Source: Siccirubricoccus deserti
Lineage (GTDB): Bacteria; Pseudomonadota; Alphaproteobacteria; Acetobacterales; Acetobacteraceae
DNA length: 51,198 bases
Direction: 5' to 3'
Assembly: GCF_014283215.1 (NCBI RefSeq)
Contig: NZ_JACOMF010000038.1
Span: forward strand, 1-51,198
The notes under the pieces were generated by a model. The model searched no databases, was not told the DNA's origin, and was given only the letters and a program-made list of their open reading frames with translations. Positions 17,423-26,803 of this stretch are shown piece after piece; position 1 is the stretch's first letter; every line of letters starts with the position of its first letter. Made by a program: the position numbers and the translations under genes.

Positions 17423-18163
17423 TCAGGACAACCAATTATACAGAGAGAGCCCGCCATCCACCTCGATTGTGGTGCCGGTGACGTAGCCGGAGAAGCGGTC
17501 CACCAGCAGCGCCACCGCCATCTGCGCCACATCCTCGGGCGTGCCGAGCCGCCCAAGGGCGATCGCCGCCGCCAGCCTCGGGTCGGCCTGGAAGCCGCCG
17601 CCGGCAATGGCGCCCGGGGCGATGGCGTTCACCCGGATGCCATGCGGCCCGAGCGCCCGCGCCAATTCCTGCATCGTCATCGTCAGCCCGGCCTTGGCGG
17701 CGCTGTAATGCGGCAGGTTGCGCGGGGTCCGCGCATGCAGCGAGGTGACGTAAAGCAGCCGCCCGCGGATGCCGGCATCACGCATGTGCCGGCCAATCCC
17801 CTGCCCCAGCACGAAGCCGGCGCGCAGGTTGACGCCGACCATGCGGTCCCAGGCCTCGATCGGGACATCGAGCACAGCCTCGCTTTCCAGCCGGCGCGGA
17901 CTGGCGCAATGGACGAAGAGCGAAAGGCCCGGCGCCGAGGCCAGCACCGTATCGAGCAGGGTCGCCGCGCCATCCGGCGCCGCCAGATCGGCGGCGACGA
18001 AACGGGCCGGCAGGGCGAGCGCCTCGGCCAGCGCCTCGCCGCGCTCGGCGTCATTGTCGGCAAGGATCACCTCCGCGCCTTCCGCCGCCAGCGCCTGGGC
18101 CGTCGCCCGGCCGATGCCGGAGGCTGCCCCGGTGATCAGCGCGATCTCGCCTTCCAGCAGCAT
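17423..18163 (-). CDS. Short-chain dehydrogenase/reductase
   Basis: A 246-residue classical SDR, NAD(P)-dependent. The cofactor motif TGAASGIG lies near residue 12, and the active site has Ser in LYVTSLHA and Tyr/Lys in YSAAKAG. The NNAG motif is replaced by HCAS, a notable change in a normally conserved spot. The start at 18163 is supported by GGAGGA 8 bases upstream in the mRNA. A much longer in-frame opening upstream is not coding. It is divergent from the D-amino-acid deacylase gene. Substrate is unknown. Confidence 0.9.
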   Translation of the reverse strand: MLLEGEIALITGAASGIGRATAQALAAEGAEVILADNDAERGEALAEALALPARFVAADLAAPDGAATLLDTVLASAPGLSLFVHCASPRRLESEAVLDVPIEAWDRMVGVNLRAGFVLGQGIGRHMRDAGIRGRLLYVTSLHARTPRNLPHYSAAKAGLTMTMQELARALGPHGIRVNAIAPGAIAGGGFQADPRLAAAIALGRLGTPEDVAQMAVALLVDRFSGYVTGTTIEVDGGLSLYNWLS

Positions 18164-18292
18164 TCCGCCGTCCTCCCATGAAATCCCCCGAGAAAGGCAG
18201 GCTGGCCCCTGCCGCCGGGCACCGCAACCAGCAGGTTGCCCACAGGGCCGGTCCGGGTCATGCTCGCCGTCCGGGAAGCGAGGAGAAGGACG

Positions 18293-20011
18293 ATGCACGA
18301 TCTGGTCATCCGAGGCGGCACCATTGTGGACGGTACGGGTGCCCCGGCCTTCACCGGTGACGTCGCCATCAATGGCGACCGCATCGCCCAGGTCGGCGAC
18401 AAGGCCGGGCCCGGCAAGCGCGAGGTGAAGGCCGAGGGCCGGCTGGTCACCCCCGGCTGGGTCGACGTGCACACCCATTACGACGGCCAGGCCACCTGGG
18501 ACCCGGTGCTCGCACCCTCCTCCTGGCATGGCGCGACGACCATCATGTTCGGCAATTGCGGCGTCGGCTTCGCGCCGGTGCGGAAGGCGCACCACCAGGC
18601 GCTGATCGACCTGATGGAAGGCGTCGAGGACATCCCCGGCATCGCCCTGGCCGAAGGGCTGAAGTGGGACTGGGAGAGCTTCCCGGAATACCTCGACGCA
18701 CTGGCGCGGCTGCCGCGCACCATCGACGTCGCGGCGCAGGTGGCGCACCACCCGCTCCGGGTCTTCGTCATGGGCGAACGCGCTATCAACCGCGAGATGG
18801 CGACCGAGTCCGACATCAACGACATGGCGGCGCTGACCGAGGAGGCGCTGCGCGCCGGCGCCTTCGGCTTCACCACCAGCCGCACCGACCAGCACAAGAC
18901 CCCGGCCGGGGAGCTGGTGCCGGGCCGCTACGCCGAGCATGAGGAGCTGATCGCCATCGGCCGCGCCATGGGGCGGGCGAAGCGCGGCGCCTTCGGCATG
19001 CTGTCGGATTTCGAGGATGAAAGCGCCGAGTTCGGCTGGCTGCGCCAGATCGCAAAGGACAGCAACCGTCCGGTGTGGTTCCTGCTGACCGACCGCAGCT
19101 ACGACCCCGACCGCTGGCGCCGGCTGATGGATCACATCCGGGCCGCCCGCAAGGACGGGTTGCCGCTCTCCGCCCAGGTGGCGGGGCGGCCGGTCGGGCT
19201 GATCCTCGGCCTCACCACCTCGCTCAACCCCTTCGCGCTCCGCGAAGGCTTCGCCGAGCTGGCGAAGCTGTCGCCGGCCGAGCAGCTCGCCCGGCTCCGC
19301 GACCCGGAGGTGCGCGCCCGCATCCTGTCGCAGGAAGCCTCCCCGCGGCTGATGGAGGTGCTGCCGCCGCTGTCGCGGCAGATCGCCACGCGCTGGGACC
19401 GGATGTACGACCTTGGCGGCACCCCGGACTACGAGCCGCCGCCGGAGAAGAGCATCGCCGCGCTGGCGGCGAAGACCAACCAGAGCCCGCAGGAATACTG
19501 CTACGACTTCCTGATCGGCGGCGACGGCGGGCGGATGCTCTACTTCCCGGTCACCAACTACGTCCATGGCGACCTGGAGGTGGTGCGGGAGATGATCCTC
19601 GACCCGCACACCGTGCTCGGCCTGTCCGATGGCGGCGCGCATTGCGGCGTGATCTGCGACGCCTCGCTGAACACCACCATGCTGACACACTGGGTGCGTG
19701 ACCGGACCCGCGGCGAGCGGCTGCCACTGGAATTTGTCATCAAGCGGCAGACCAGCGAGACGGCGGATTTCTTCGGCTTCCACGACCGCGGCCGGCTGGC
19801 GGTGGGCAAGAAGGCCGATGTCAACGTCATCGACTTCGACGCGCTGCGCCCGCACCACCCGGAGATGATCTTCGACCTGCCGGCCGGCGGCCGGCGGCTG
19901 GTGCAGCATGTCGATGGCTACGACATGACGATCTGCAGCGGCACGCCGATCTTCGAGCGCGGCGTCGAGACCGGGGCGCGGCCGGGCAAGCTGGTGCGCG
20001 CCACCGCCTGA
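18293..20011 (+). CDS. N-acyl-D-amino-acid deacylase-type amidohydrolase
   Basis: A 572-residue metal-dependent hydrolase of the D-aminoacylase group. The N-terminal strand domain begins DLVIRGGTIVDGTGAP, and the metal motif is GWVDVHTHYDGQ (HxH near residue 60). TTIMFGNCGVGFAPVR carries the cysteine ligand typical of D-aminoacylases. LGLSDGGAHCG has the late metal aspartate, and the C-terminal FHDRGRLAVGKKADVNVID closes the beta domain. The start follows AGGAGAAGG; an upstream TTG at 18236 is unlikely. It may hydrolyse N-acyl-D-amino acids or hydantoin-like compounds. It is followed by a strong hairpin, so it is probably monocistronic. Confidence 0.9.
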   Translation: MHDLVIRGGTIVDGTGAPAFTGDVAINGDRIAQVGDKAGPGKREVKAEGRLVTPGWVDVHTHYDGQATWDPVLAPSSWHGATTIMFGNCGVGFAPVRKAHHQALIDLMEGVEDIPGIALAEGLKWDWESFPEYLDALARLPRTIDVAAQVAHHPLRVFVMGERAINREMATESDINDMAALTEEALRAGAFGFTTSRTDQHKTPAGELVPGRYAEHEELIAIGRAMGRAKRGAFGMLSDFEDESAEFGWLRQIAKDSNRPVWFLLTDRSYDPDRWRRLMDHIRAARKDGLPLSAQVAGRPVGLILGLTTSLNPFALREGFAELAKLSPAEQLARLRDPEVRARILSQEASPRLMEVLPPLSRQIATRWDRMYDLGGTPDYEPPPEKSIAALAAKTNQSPQEYCYDFLIGGDGGRMLYFPVTNYVHGDLEVVREMILDPHTVLGLSDGGAHCGVICDASLNTTMLTHWVRDRTRGERLPLEFVIKRQTSETADFFGFHDRGRLAVGKKADVNVIDFDALRPHHPEMIFDLPAGGRRLVQHVDGYDMTICSGTPIFERGVETGARPGKLVRATA

Positions 20012-20018
20012 GCGCCTG

Positions 20019-20048
20019 ATCGGCCGCGCCGGAACGGGCGCGGCCGAT
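20019..20048. terminator. Strong hairpin after the deacylase gene
   Basis: ATCGGCCGCGCC (20019-20030) pairs perfectly with GGCGCGGCCGAT (20037-20048) around a 6-base loop, 7 bases after the stop codon. There is no T run, as is usual in very GC-rich genomes. Confidence 0.65.
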
Positions 20049-20069
20049 CCATCGCGCGGAGCGAGCAGG

Positions 20070-20412
20070 ATGCAGTGGCCAACCATCACCATCCGGCAGG
20101 CCACGCGCGACCACAGTGTTCGGTAACCCTGGCTTCACCGAACCTGGCTTCCTCGACCGCTGGCCGAATGACTTCCGCTACGTGCCGGGGCTGCCGGTGC
20201 TGTGGAGCGCGGCACATCATTCGCTGCCGCTGACGGTCATCGTCGTCAACAGCGCCGGCAACGGCGCCATGCGCAGCTTCAGCCAGGAGCTTGCTGAGAC
20301 CGAGCCACGGGCGCCGGAGGCGGCGCTGCACGCTGGCCTCATCACGCCCAGGCCGATGCCGATCAAGGTCACGGTGGATGCCGCGGTCCCGACACTCTAT
20401 CAGAAGCCTTGA
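20070..20412 (+). pseudogene. Internally deleted benzoylformate decarboxylase-type ThDP enzyme
   Basis: The start MQWPTITIRQATRD resembles the N-terminus of MdlC-like thiamine-diphosphate decarboxylases. The frame then breaks at a TAA and continues as VFGNPGFTEPGFLDRWP, which is the family's FGNPG(S/T)TE..FL motif. After DFRYVPGLP the sequence jumps straight to LWSAAHHSLPLTVIVVNSAG and GAMRSF, which belong to the ThDP-binding C-terminal domain. About 400 residues in the middle are gone, together with the catalytic histidines. It is a relic formed by internal deletion plus a frameshift. Confidence 0.75.
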
Positions 20413-20477
20413 CCGGCACGCGGCGCCACCCGCGCTTGCTGCCGCGCAACACCGGAACCGGGACACGAGGAAACGCC

Positions 20478-21248
20478 ATGGCCGACACCGAAGCGCAGCG
20501 GCTCGTCGCCGATGTGAATGCGCTGCTGCGGCTCAAGACCACCATCATCGGCATGCAGCTGTTCGAGACGGTCGAGGAGATGGAGGCGATCCCCCGCATC
20601 CGCCGGCCGAAGGCACGCCACACCACCGACCAGATCGTCAGCATGGGCTCCCGCCTCGGCTGGACCGTCGGCATCACCCAGGATGACCTGGTCGGCGCGC
20701 AATGCGGCGCGGTGATCGGCCTCGCCCCGCGCGACGAGGATTTCCTCCGCGGCGAGCGCTACGTGAACGTCTGGCACGGCACTCAGCCGGATGCCCAGGC
20801 GCGGCAGGAGGCGCTGAGCTGCGTGCCCTTCGGCCGCTACAAGGCGATGGCGGTCAGCCCGCTGGAAAGCGGCCGGCTGCCGGCGCCAAAAATCTGCCTG
20901 GTCTATGCGACGCCGGGGCAGATGATCATCCTGATCAATGGGTTGCAGTACCGGAACTACAAAAAATTCGAATGGAGCGTGGTCGGCGAAACCGCCTGCG
21001 CCGACAGCTGGGGCCGGGCGTTGGCGACCGGGGAGCCGAGCCTCTCCCTGCCCTGCTTCGCCGAGCGTCGCTACGGCGGCGTGCCGGATGAGGAGATGCT
21101 GATGGCGCTCTCACCGGCCGACCTGCGGATCGCGGTCACCGGCATGCGGGCGCTGGCAAAGAACGGGCTGCGCTACCCGATCCCGCCCTATGGCATTCAG
21201 AACGATCCCTCGGCGGGGATGGGCCAGAGCTACGCCGGGAAGAAGTAG
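20478..21248 (+). CDS. DUF169-family protein
   Basis: A 256-residue soluble protein. KTTIIGMQLFE near the start, RHTTDQIVSMGSRLG, QCGAVIGLAP, the segment with PDVCL/KICLVYATPGQMI and SLPCFAERRYGGVPDEEMLMAL match DUF169 proteins, which occur widely in bacteria and archaea without an assigned reaction. Several conserved cysteines (in QCGAVIGL and PCFAERR) are kept. The ATG at 20478 is chosen because the extension upstream overlaps the decarboxylase relic. DUF169 genes often sit near ThDP-enzyme or aromatic-acid genes, so it may be the surviving partner of the deleted neighbour. Confidence 0.85.
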   Translation: MADTEAQRLVADVNALLRLKTTIIGMQLFETVEEMEAIPRIRRPKARHTTDQIVSMGSRLGWTVGITQDDLVGAQCGAVIGLAPRDEDFLRGERYVNVWHGTQPDAQARQEALSCVPFGRYKAMAVSPLESGRLPAPKICLVYATPGQMIILINGLQYRNYKKFEWSVVGETACADSWGRALATGEPSLSLPCFAERRYGGVPDEEMLMALSPADLRIAVTGMRALAKNGLRYPIPPYGIQNDPSAGMGQSYAGKK

Positions 21249-21282
21249 GGCAGATACTTGGCGGCGCGCAGAGGCGCGCTCG

Positions 21283-21303
21283 GGCCGGTCGAGAACCGGC
21301 CCC
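21283..21303. terminator. Bidirectional hairpin between convergent genes
   Basis: GGGCCGGT (21283-21290) pairs with ACCGGCCC (21296-21303) around a 5-base loop, between the DUF169 and glycosyltransferase 3' ends. Confidence 0.6.
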
Positions 21304-21310
21304 ACTGGTC

Positions 21311-22573
21311 TCAGGCCGAGCGGCGCTGCTCGGCCGGCAGCTGGTCCAGGCAGGCCAGGTACTGCCGCGCCATCTCCGCCCCGTCGATCGGCCGCGGCAG
21401 CCCCGCGGCCAGGGTGGCCGCCAGCGCCGGGTTCATCGCCCGCCGCATCGCCGCCACCAGATCCGCCGGATCGCCGACCCGGGCATGCAATCCACTGACG
21501 CCGTCCTGCACCTTCTCCGCCATGCCGCCAATGCCGGAGCAGATCACCGGCCGGCCGGCGGCGAAGGCCTCCTGGATCACCACCGGCGAGTTCTCCCACC
21601 AGGTACTGGGCATCAGCACATAGTCGCAGGCCGCCATCAGCGGCCGCACCGCCTGGTTCTGGTAGGGGCCGGCGAAGCTGAGGAAGGGATGGCGGGCCAC
21701 CGCTGCCTCCAGCCTCTCGCGGAAGGCGGCGGGCTGGCCGACGACGGTGCCGTGGATGCGCAGGGAAAGCCGTGCCGCCAGCGCCGGCTGAGCGGCGATC
21801 AGTTCCGCCGCGCCCAGCAGCACGTCGATCCCCTTGTAGGGGTTGAGCTGGCCGAAATAGCCGAACACCCAGGGTGCGTCGCCGGGCGGGCGGGGTGGAG
21901 CGGGCGCCGTTCCGGCCACGCCCGGCAACCCGTTCTCGATGACCGAGATACGCTCCCGCGGCAGCCCCCAAGCGATGTAGCGTTCCATCAGGAAGCGGCT
22001 CGGCGCGATGAACTGGCCGATGTTGGCGAAGGCGCCCAGGTAGCGGTTCCGGCGCAGCGTGAATTGCGCCAGCTCATGTTCCGGGAAGCAGGCGGTGCAG
22101 GCCTCGGCCGAGGCGGCGTGACAGAGCGCCTGGCCCGGCCGGGTCACCATCTGGCCATCCCGCTGGCAGATGGCGGTGTATTCGTGCAGCGTCAGCAGGC
22201 TGCGCAGCCCGGGCAGGCCACTGGCCATCTGCAGCCCGGAAAGGCCGATGTTCAGGTGATGGTGGAAGCTGGCGAGGCCGATGTTCTCCGCCCGCAGCAG
22301 CGCCACCAGCCGGCGCGCCAGCCCCGGCGAGCCAGGGTTGTAGAAGGGCTCGTTGCGCTCCGGCGCGAAGACCAGCGCACGCTCCCCCGGGGTGTCGAAT
22401 TGCAGGCGGTTGCGGCTCGCCTCCGGGCAGGCGGCGATATGGATGGCGTCGTGACCGAGTTCGAGCAGCCCGCGGTACAGGGTATAGGCGGCGATCTCCG
22501 ATCCACCCTTGGAGACCGAGGGGTGCGCATGCGCGACCACCGCGATGCGCGGCCGGCGCTGTGAACTAGCCAT
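21311..22573 (-). CDS. GT4-type glycosyltransferase
   Basis: A 420-residue GT-B fold glycosyltransferase. The N-terminal domain has HAHPSVSKGGSEIAAYTLYR, with the glycine-rich acceptor-side loop. The C-terminal nucleotide-sugar domain starts at VFGYFGQLNPYKGID and contains the EX7E-type motif in EAFAAGRPVICSGIGG. A cysteine-rich insert (CHAASAEACTACFP) near residue 150 occurs in a subset of GT4 enzymes. It probably adds a sugar to a surface polysaccharide or glycoprotein. The start overlaps the end of the 752-residue gene by 8 bases, so the two are co-translated. Confidence 0.9.
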   Translation of the reverse strand: MASSQRRPRIAVVAHAHPSVSKGGSEIAAYTLYRGLLELGHDAIHIAACPEASRNRLQFDTPGERALVFAPERNEPFYNPGSPGLARRLVALLRAENIGLASFHHHLNIGLSGLQMASGLPGLRSLLTLHEYTAICQRDGQMVTRPGQALCHAASAEACTACFPEHELAQFTLRRNRYLGAFANIGQFIAPSRFLMERYIAWGLPRERISVIENGLPGVAGTAPAPPRPPGDAPWVFGYFGQLNPYKGIDVLLGAAELIAAQPALAARLSLRIHGTVVGQPAAFRERLEAAVARHPFLSFAGPYQNQAVRPLMAACDYVLMPSTWWENSPVVIQEAFAAGRPVICSGIGGMAEKVQDGVSGLHARVGDPADLVAAMRRAMNPALAATLAAGLPRPIDGAEMARQYLACLDQLPAEQRRSA

Positions 22574-24824
22574 GCGGGGTCTCCGGCGCGAAGAGAAGGG
22601 CGTTCACCGCCCGCGCCAGCCTCCCAACGGGGACCAGCCGGCCCGGATCGGCGCCGGCACCGGGCGGCGGCGCGGCACGGTTCGGCGGCAGGGCGGGCAG
22701 GCCACTCGCCAGGCCGCCGACCGGCACCGGCTGCGTTGCCAGCCAACCGAGGCATTCGGCCCGGCGCCAGGCGAAGCAGGCGGTGCCGGCCGCCGCGGCG
22801 GCATCGAGCGGACCGGAGCGCAGCGTCAGGCTGAAGGGCGCCGGCCCAGGTGCCGCCAGCACATCCAGCAGCGCATCCCAGCCAGCGGCATCCGGGAAGG
22901 CGCCAGGGCCAAGAAAGATGAAGCGCTCGGCCCCAAGGGCGTCGAGCACCGTGGGTAGCGCATGCAGCGCCTGGGCCGGGTCCGGCAGCTCGAACAGGCT
23001 GCCGCGGGCCGCCACCTGCTCCTGCAATTCACCGAAACCGGCCAGCGCGGTGGCGCGGGTCTCGCCAGAGCCGAGCAGCAGCACGATCGGCGGCAGGTCA
23101 GGCCGGCGGTCCGCCAGCAAGGCCAGATCGGCCAGCAGCAGCGCCGCGTCGCTGCGGTCGGCGCCGATGGTGGCGAGGATCGCCGCCGGTGCCGGATGCA
23201 GCAGCACCAGGGTGGCGCGGGCGGCGGCGCGGCGCAGCCCGGCGCCGATCGCCCGGGCGAGGTCGGGAAACCAGGCCTCCCGCTCCAGCGCCGGGTAGAA
23301 GGTGAGCAATTCCTCAATCTCGGCGGAATGGCCGAGCAGGCGGAGCTGCGCCGGCGCGACGCGGTGGTTGCAGCCAATGCCGCCCTCGGTCACCAGCTTC
23401 AGCACCGCCTCGCCGGCATCCTCCGGCGCGAGCGGGCCGGCGAAGACGGCGGTGAAGCCGGCCGAGGCAGCCAGCCGGGCGGAGCCGCCCGCATTCTCCA
23501 GCAGGTCGCGGCGCGCGGTGCGGGTGATGCTGCCAGGCAGCACCGGCAGCACCCGCTCGCCCAGCCGCAGCAGGCGGGGCTGCATCGGCTGCTGCGGGCT
23601 GAGCGCCCAGCCGGCGACCAGGGCGCCGAAGCCAGGCACCACCACCAGCCGCTCGACATGCGCCTTCAGCCCGAGGGCGGCGGTCTCCGGCCCATCCGGC
23701 GCCCAGGCGTTGGTCGCCGCGGCCAGCCGCTGCAACGGCCGGAGGAAGCGACCGGACAGCTTGGCCGCGGCGGCGGCGAGCCGGGTGGCGCAGGCCGGCT
23801 CGTCCAGCCACTGGCTGGTATCGAGACATTCCAGCCGGTCGGCGCCATCGGGGCCGAACAGTAGTTGTGGGCGCGGTGTCTCGCTGTCCGGGCGCCAGGC
23901 GGTATCGACCGCGGCGGTGAAGGCGACGCCGCCTTCCGGCAGGTCCGGGCGTGCCTGCCAAGCAATGGCCATGCCGGCCGGGTGCAGCGTCTCCTCGCCG
24001 ATCCGGCAGGGGAAATGGTGGCCTGCGGTCGGCCGCATCCAGCCGAACAGCCAGAGCGGCCCGCCGGTGGTCGCGCCGAAGGCCTCGATGAAGCCGGCCT
24101 GACGCGGCGGCGCCGTGGCCGCCGGCAGGGTGGTTGCGAGCTGCCGCAGGCTGGCCAGGGCGGCCGGCAGGTCGCGGGCGGCAGCTTCTGCCGAGGGCGG
24201 CGATGGGGGAAGGGCAACCGGCGGCGCCACGGGCGGGGCGACCGATGGCACGGATTCAGTGGCCGGTGGCGGCATGGCGGATGACGCCGGAACACCGGCC
24301 GGTGGCTGCTCGGATGAGGCAGCCGGCGGCACGGGTTCGGCAGTCGGCAGCGGCCTGGAAGAGGCCGCAGGCGGGGCCGGCACACCAGCCGGAGGGGGCA
24401 CGGGCGGCGGCGATGCGGCGGCTGCCGCCGGCTCGGCCACGGGTGATGGCGGGTCGTCTCCCCCGGCATCGACCAGTTCGTCGAGGCTCGGCAGCGCGAC
24501 CGCCGCGTGCAATGCCTCGCCGGTGCCGGCAAGACGCAGGCTCAGCACGCCGCCCTTGCCACGTTGAGCCCGCGCGACGGCAGTCTGGAAGGCCGTGCGC
24601 GGCAGGCGGAAACCGGCGGCGGCGGCGGCCTCACCCAGCCCCAGATCGGGCCGCGGCAGGCTGGTGCGGCAGGTGGCGATGACCGTCTCGCCGGCCAGGA
24701 CCTCGATCTCGGCCGGCCGCCCGGGATGCGACGGGTCAACTGCCCAGCCGGTCAGCCCGAGAAACCTGCCAGCCCGCTCTACCACGCCGCGCGTCCGGGC
24801 CGGCGTCTCAATTTGCGCATCCAT
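22566..24824 (-). CDS. Large hypothetical protein with proline-rich linker, partner of a glycosyltransferase
   Basis: A 752-residue protein (start at ATG 24824; further starts up to 24893 are possible and no ribosome site decides). Residues about 15-110 form a small beta domain (GLTGWAVDPSHPGRPAEIEV) of a kind that I associate with surface-glycan glycosyltransferases. A low-complexity Pro/Ala/Ser linker follows at about 125-235 with loose PPAGVPA repeats. The C-terminal 500 residues include a second GWALSPQQPMQP beta segment and an alpha/beta region (LVLLHPAPAAILATIGAD, FIFLGPGAFPDAAGWD) like a degenerate glycosyltransferase A fold. I see no signal peptide. It probably acts with the following GT4 gene in surface glycan synthesis. 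Confidence 0.6.
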   Translation of the reverse strand: MDAQIETPARTRGVVERAGRFLGLTGWAVDPSHPGRPAEIEVLAGETVIATCRTSLPRPDLGLGEAAAAAGFRLPRTAFQTAVARAQRGKGGVLSLRLAGTGEALHAAVALPSLDELVDAGGDDPPSPVAEPAAAAASPPPVPPPAGVPAPPAASSRPLPTAEPVPPAASSEQPPAGVPASSAMPPPATESVPSVAPPVAPPVALPPSPPSAEAAARDLPAALASLRQLATTLPAATAPPRQAGFIEAFGATTGGPLWLFGWMRPTAGHHFPCRIGEETLHPAGMAIAWQARPDLPEGGVAFTAAVDTAWRPDSETPRPQLLFGPDGADRLECLDTSQWLDEPACATRLAAAAAKLSGRFLRPLQRLAAATNAWAPDGPETAALGLKAHVERLVVVPGFGALVAGWALSPQQPMQPRLLRLGERVLPVLPGSITRTARRDLLENAGGSARLAASAGFTAVFAGPLAPEDAGEAVLKLVTEGGIGCNHRVAPAQLRLLGHSAEIEELLTFYPALEREAWFPDLARAIGAGLRRAAARATLVLLHPAPAAILATIGADRSDAALLLADLALLADRRPDLPPIVLLLGSGETRATALAGFGELQEQVAARGSLFELPDPAQALHALPTVLDALGAERFIFLGPGAFPDAAGWDALLDVLAAPGPAPFSLTLRSGPLDAAAAAGTACFAWRRAECLGWLATQPVPVGGLASGLPALPPNRAAPPPGAGADPGRLVPVGRLARAVNALLFAPETPHG

Positions 24825-24955
24825 GTGTCGGAACAGCACCGATTCCAGGCGTGGCATTTGGCACGCCTGATTGTCGCATGCAAAGCTTCCCACACCCTTG
24901 CCGCAAAGTTACTGGAATCGATACAGCCCGAGCGCGCTTGGCAGGGTCCGGGACG

Positions 24956-26740
<1,785 letters not shown>

Positions 26741-26761
26741 GGGGCGATCTCCCGATCTGAC

Positions 26762-26781
26762 CGTCATGGCCGACCATGACG
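26762..26781. promoter_or_regulatory. Perfect inverted repeat between two fad genes
   Basis: CGTCATGG (26762-26769) and CCATGACG (26774-26781) form a perfect 8-base dyad with a 4-base centre, 21 bases upstream of the acyl-CoA dehydrogenase start. It could be an operator for an internal promoter, or an RNA hairpin that tunes expression of the last gene. Confidence 0.4.
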
Positions 26782-26803
26782 AGTGGCGTGACGTCGCGGG
26801 CCG

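Noticed and set aside
17423-20104. Minus-strand open frame of 893 codons
   Set aside because: Only the SDR below 18163 has family motifs and a ribosome site; the rest is antisense to the deacylase gene.
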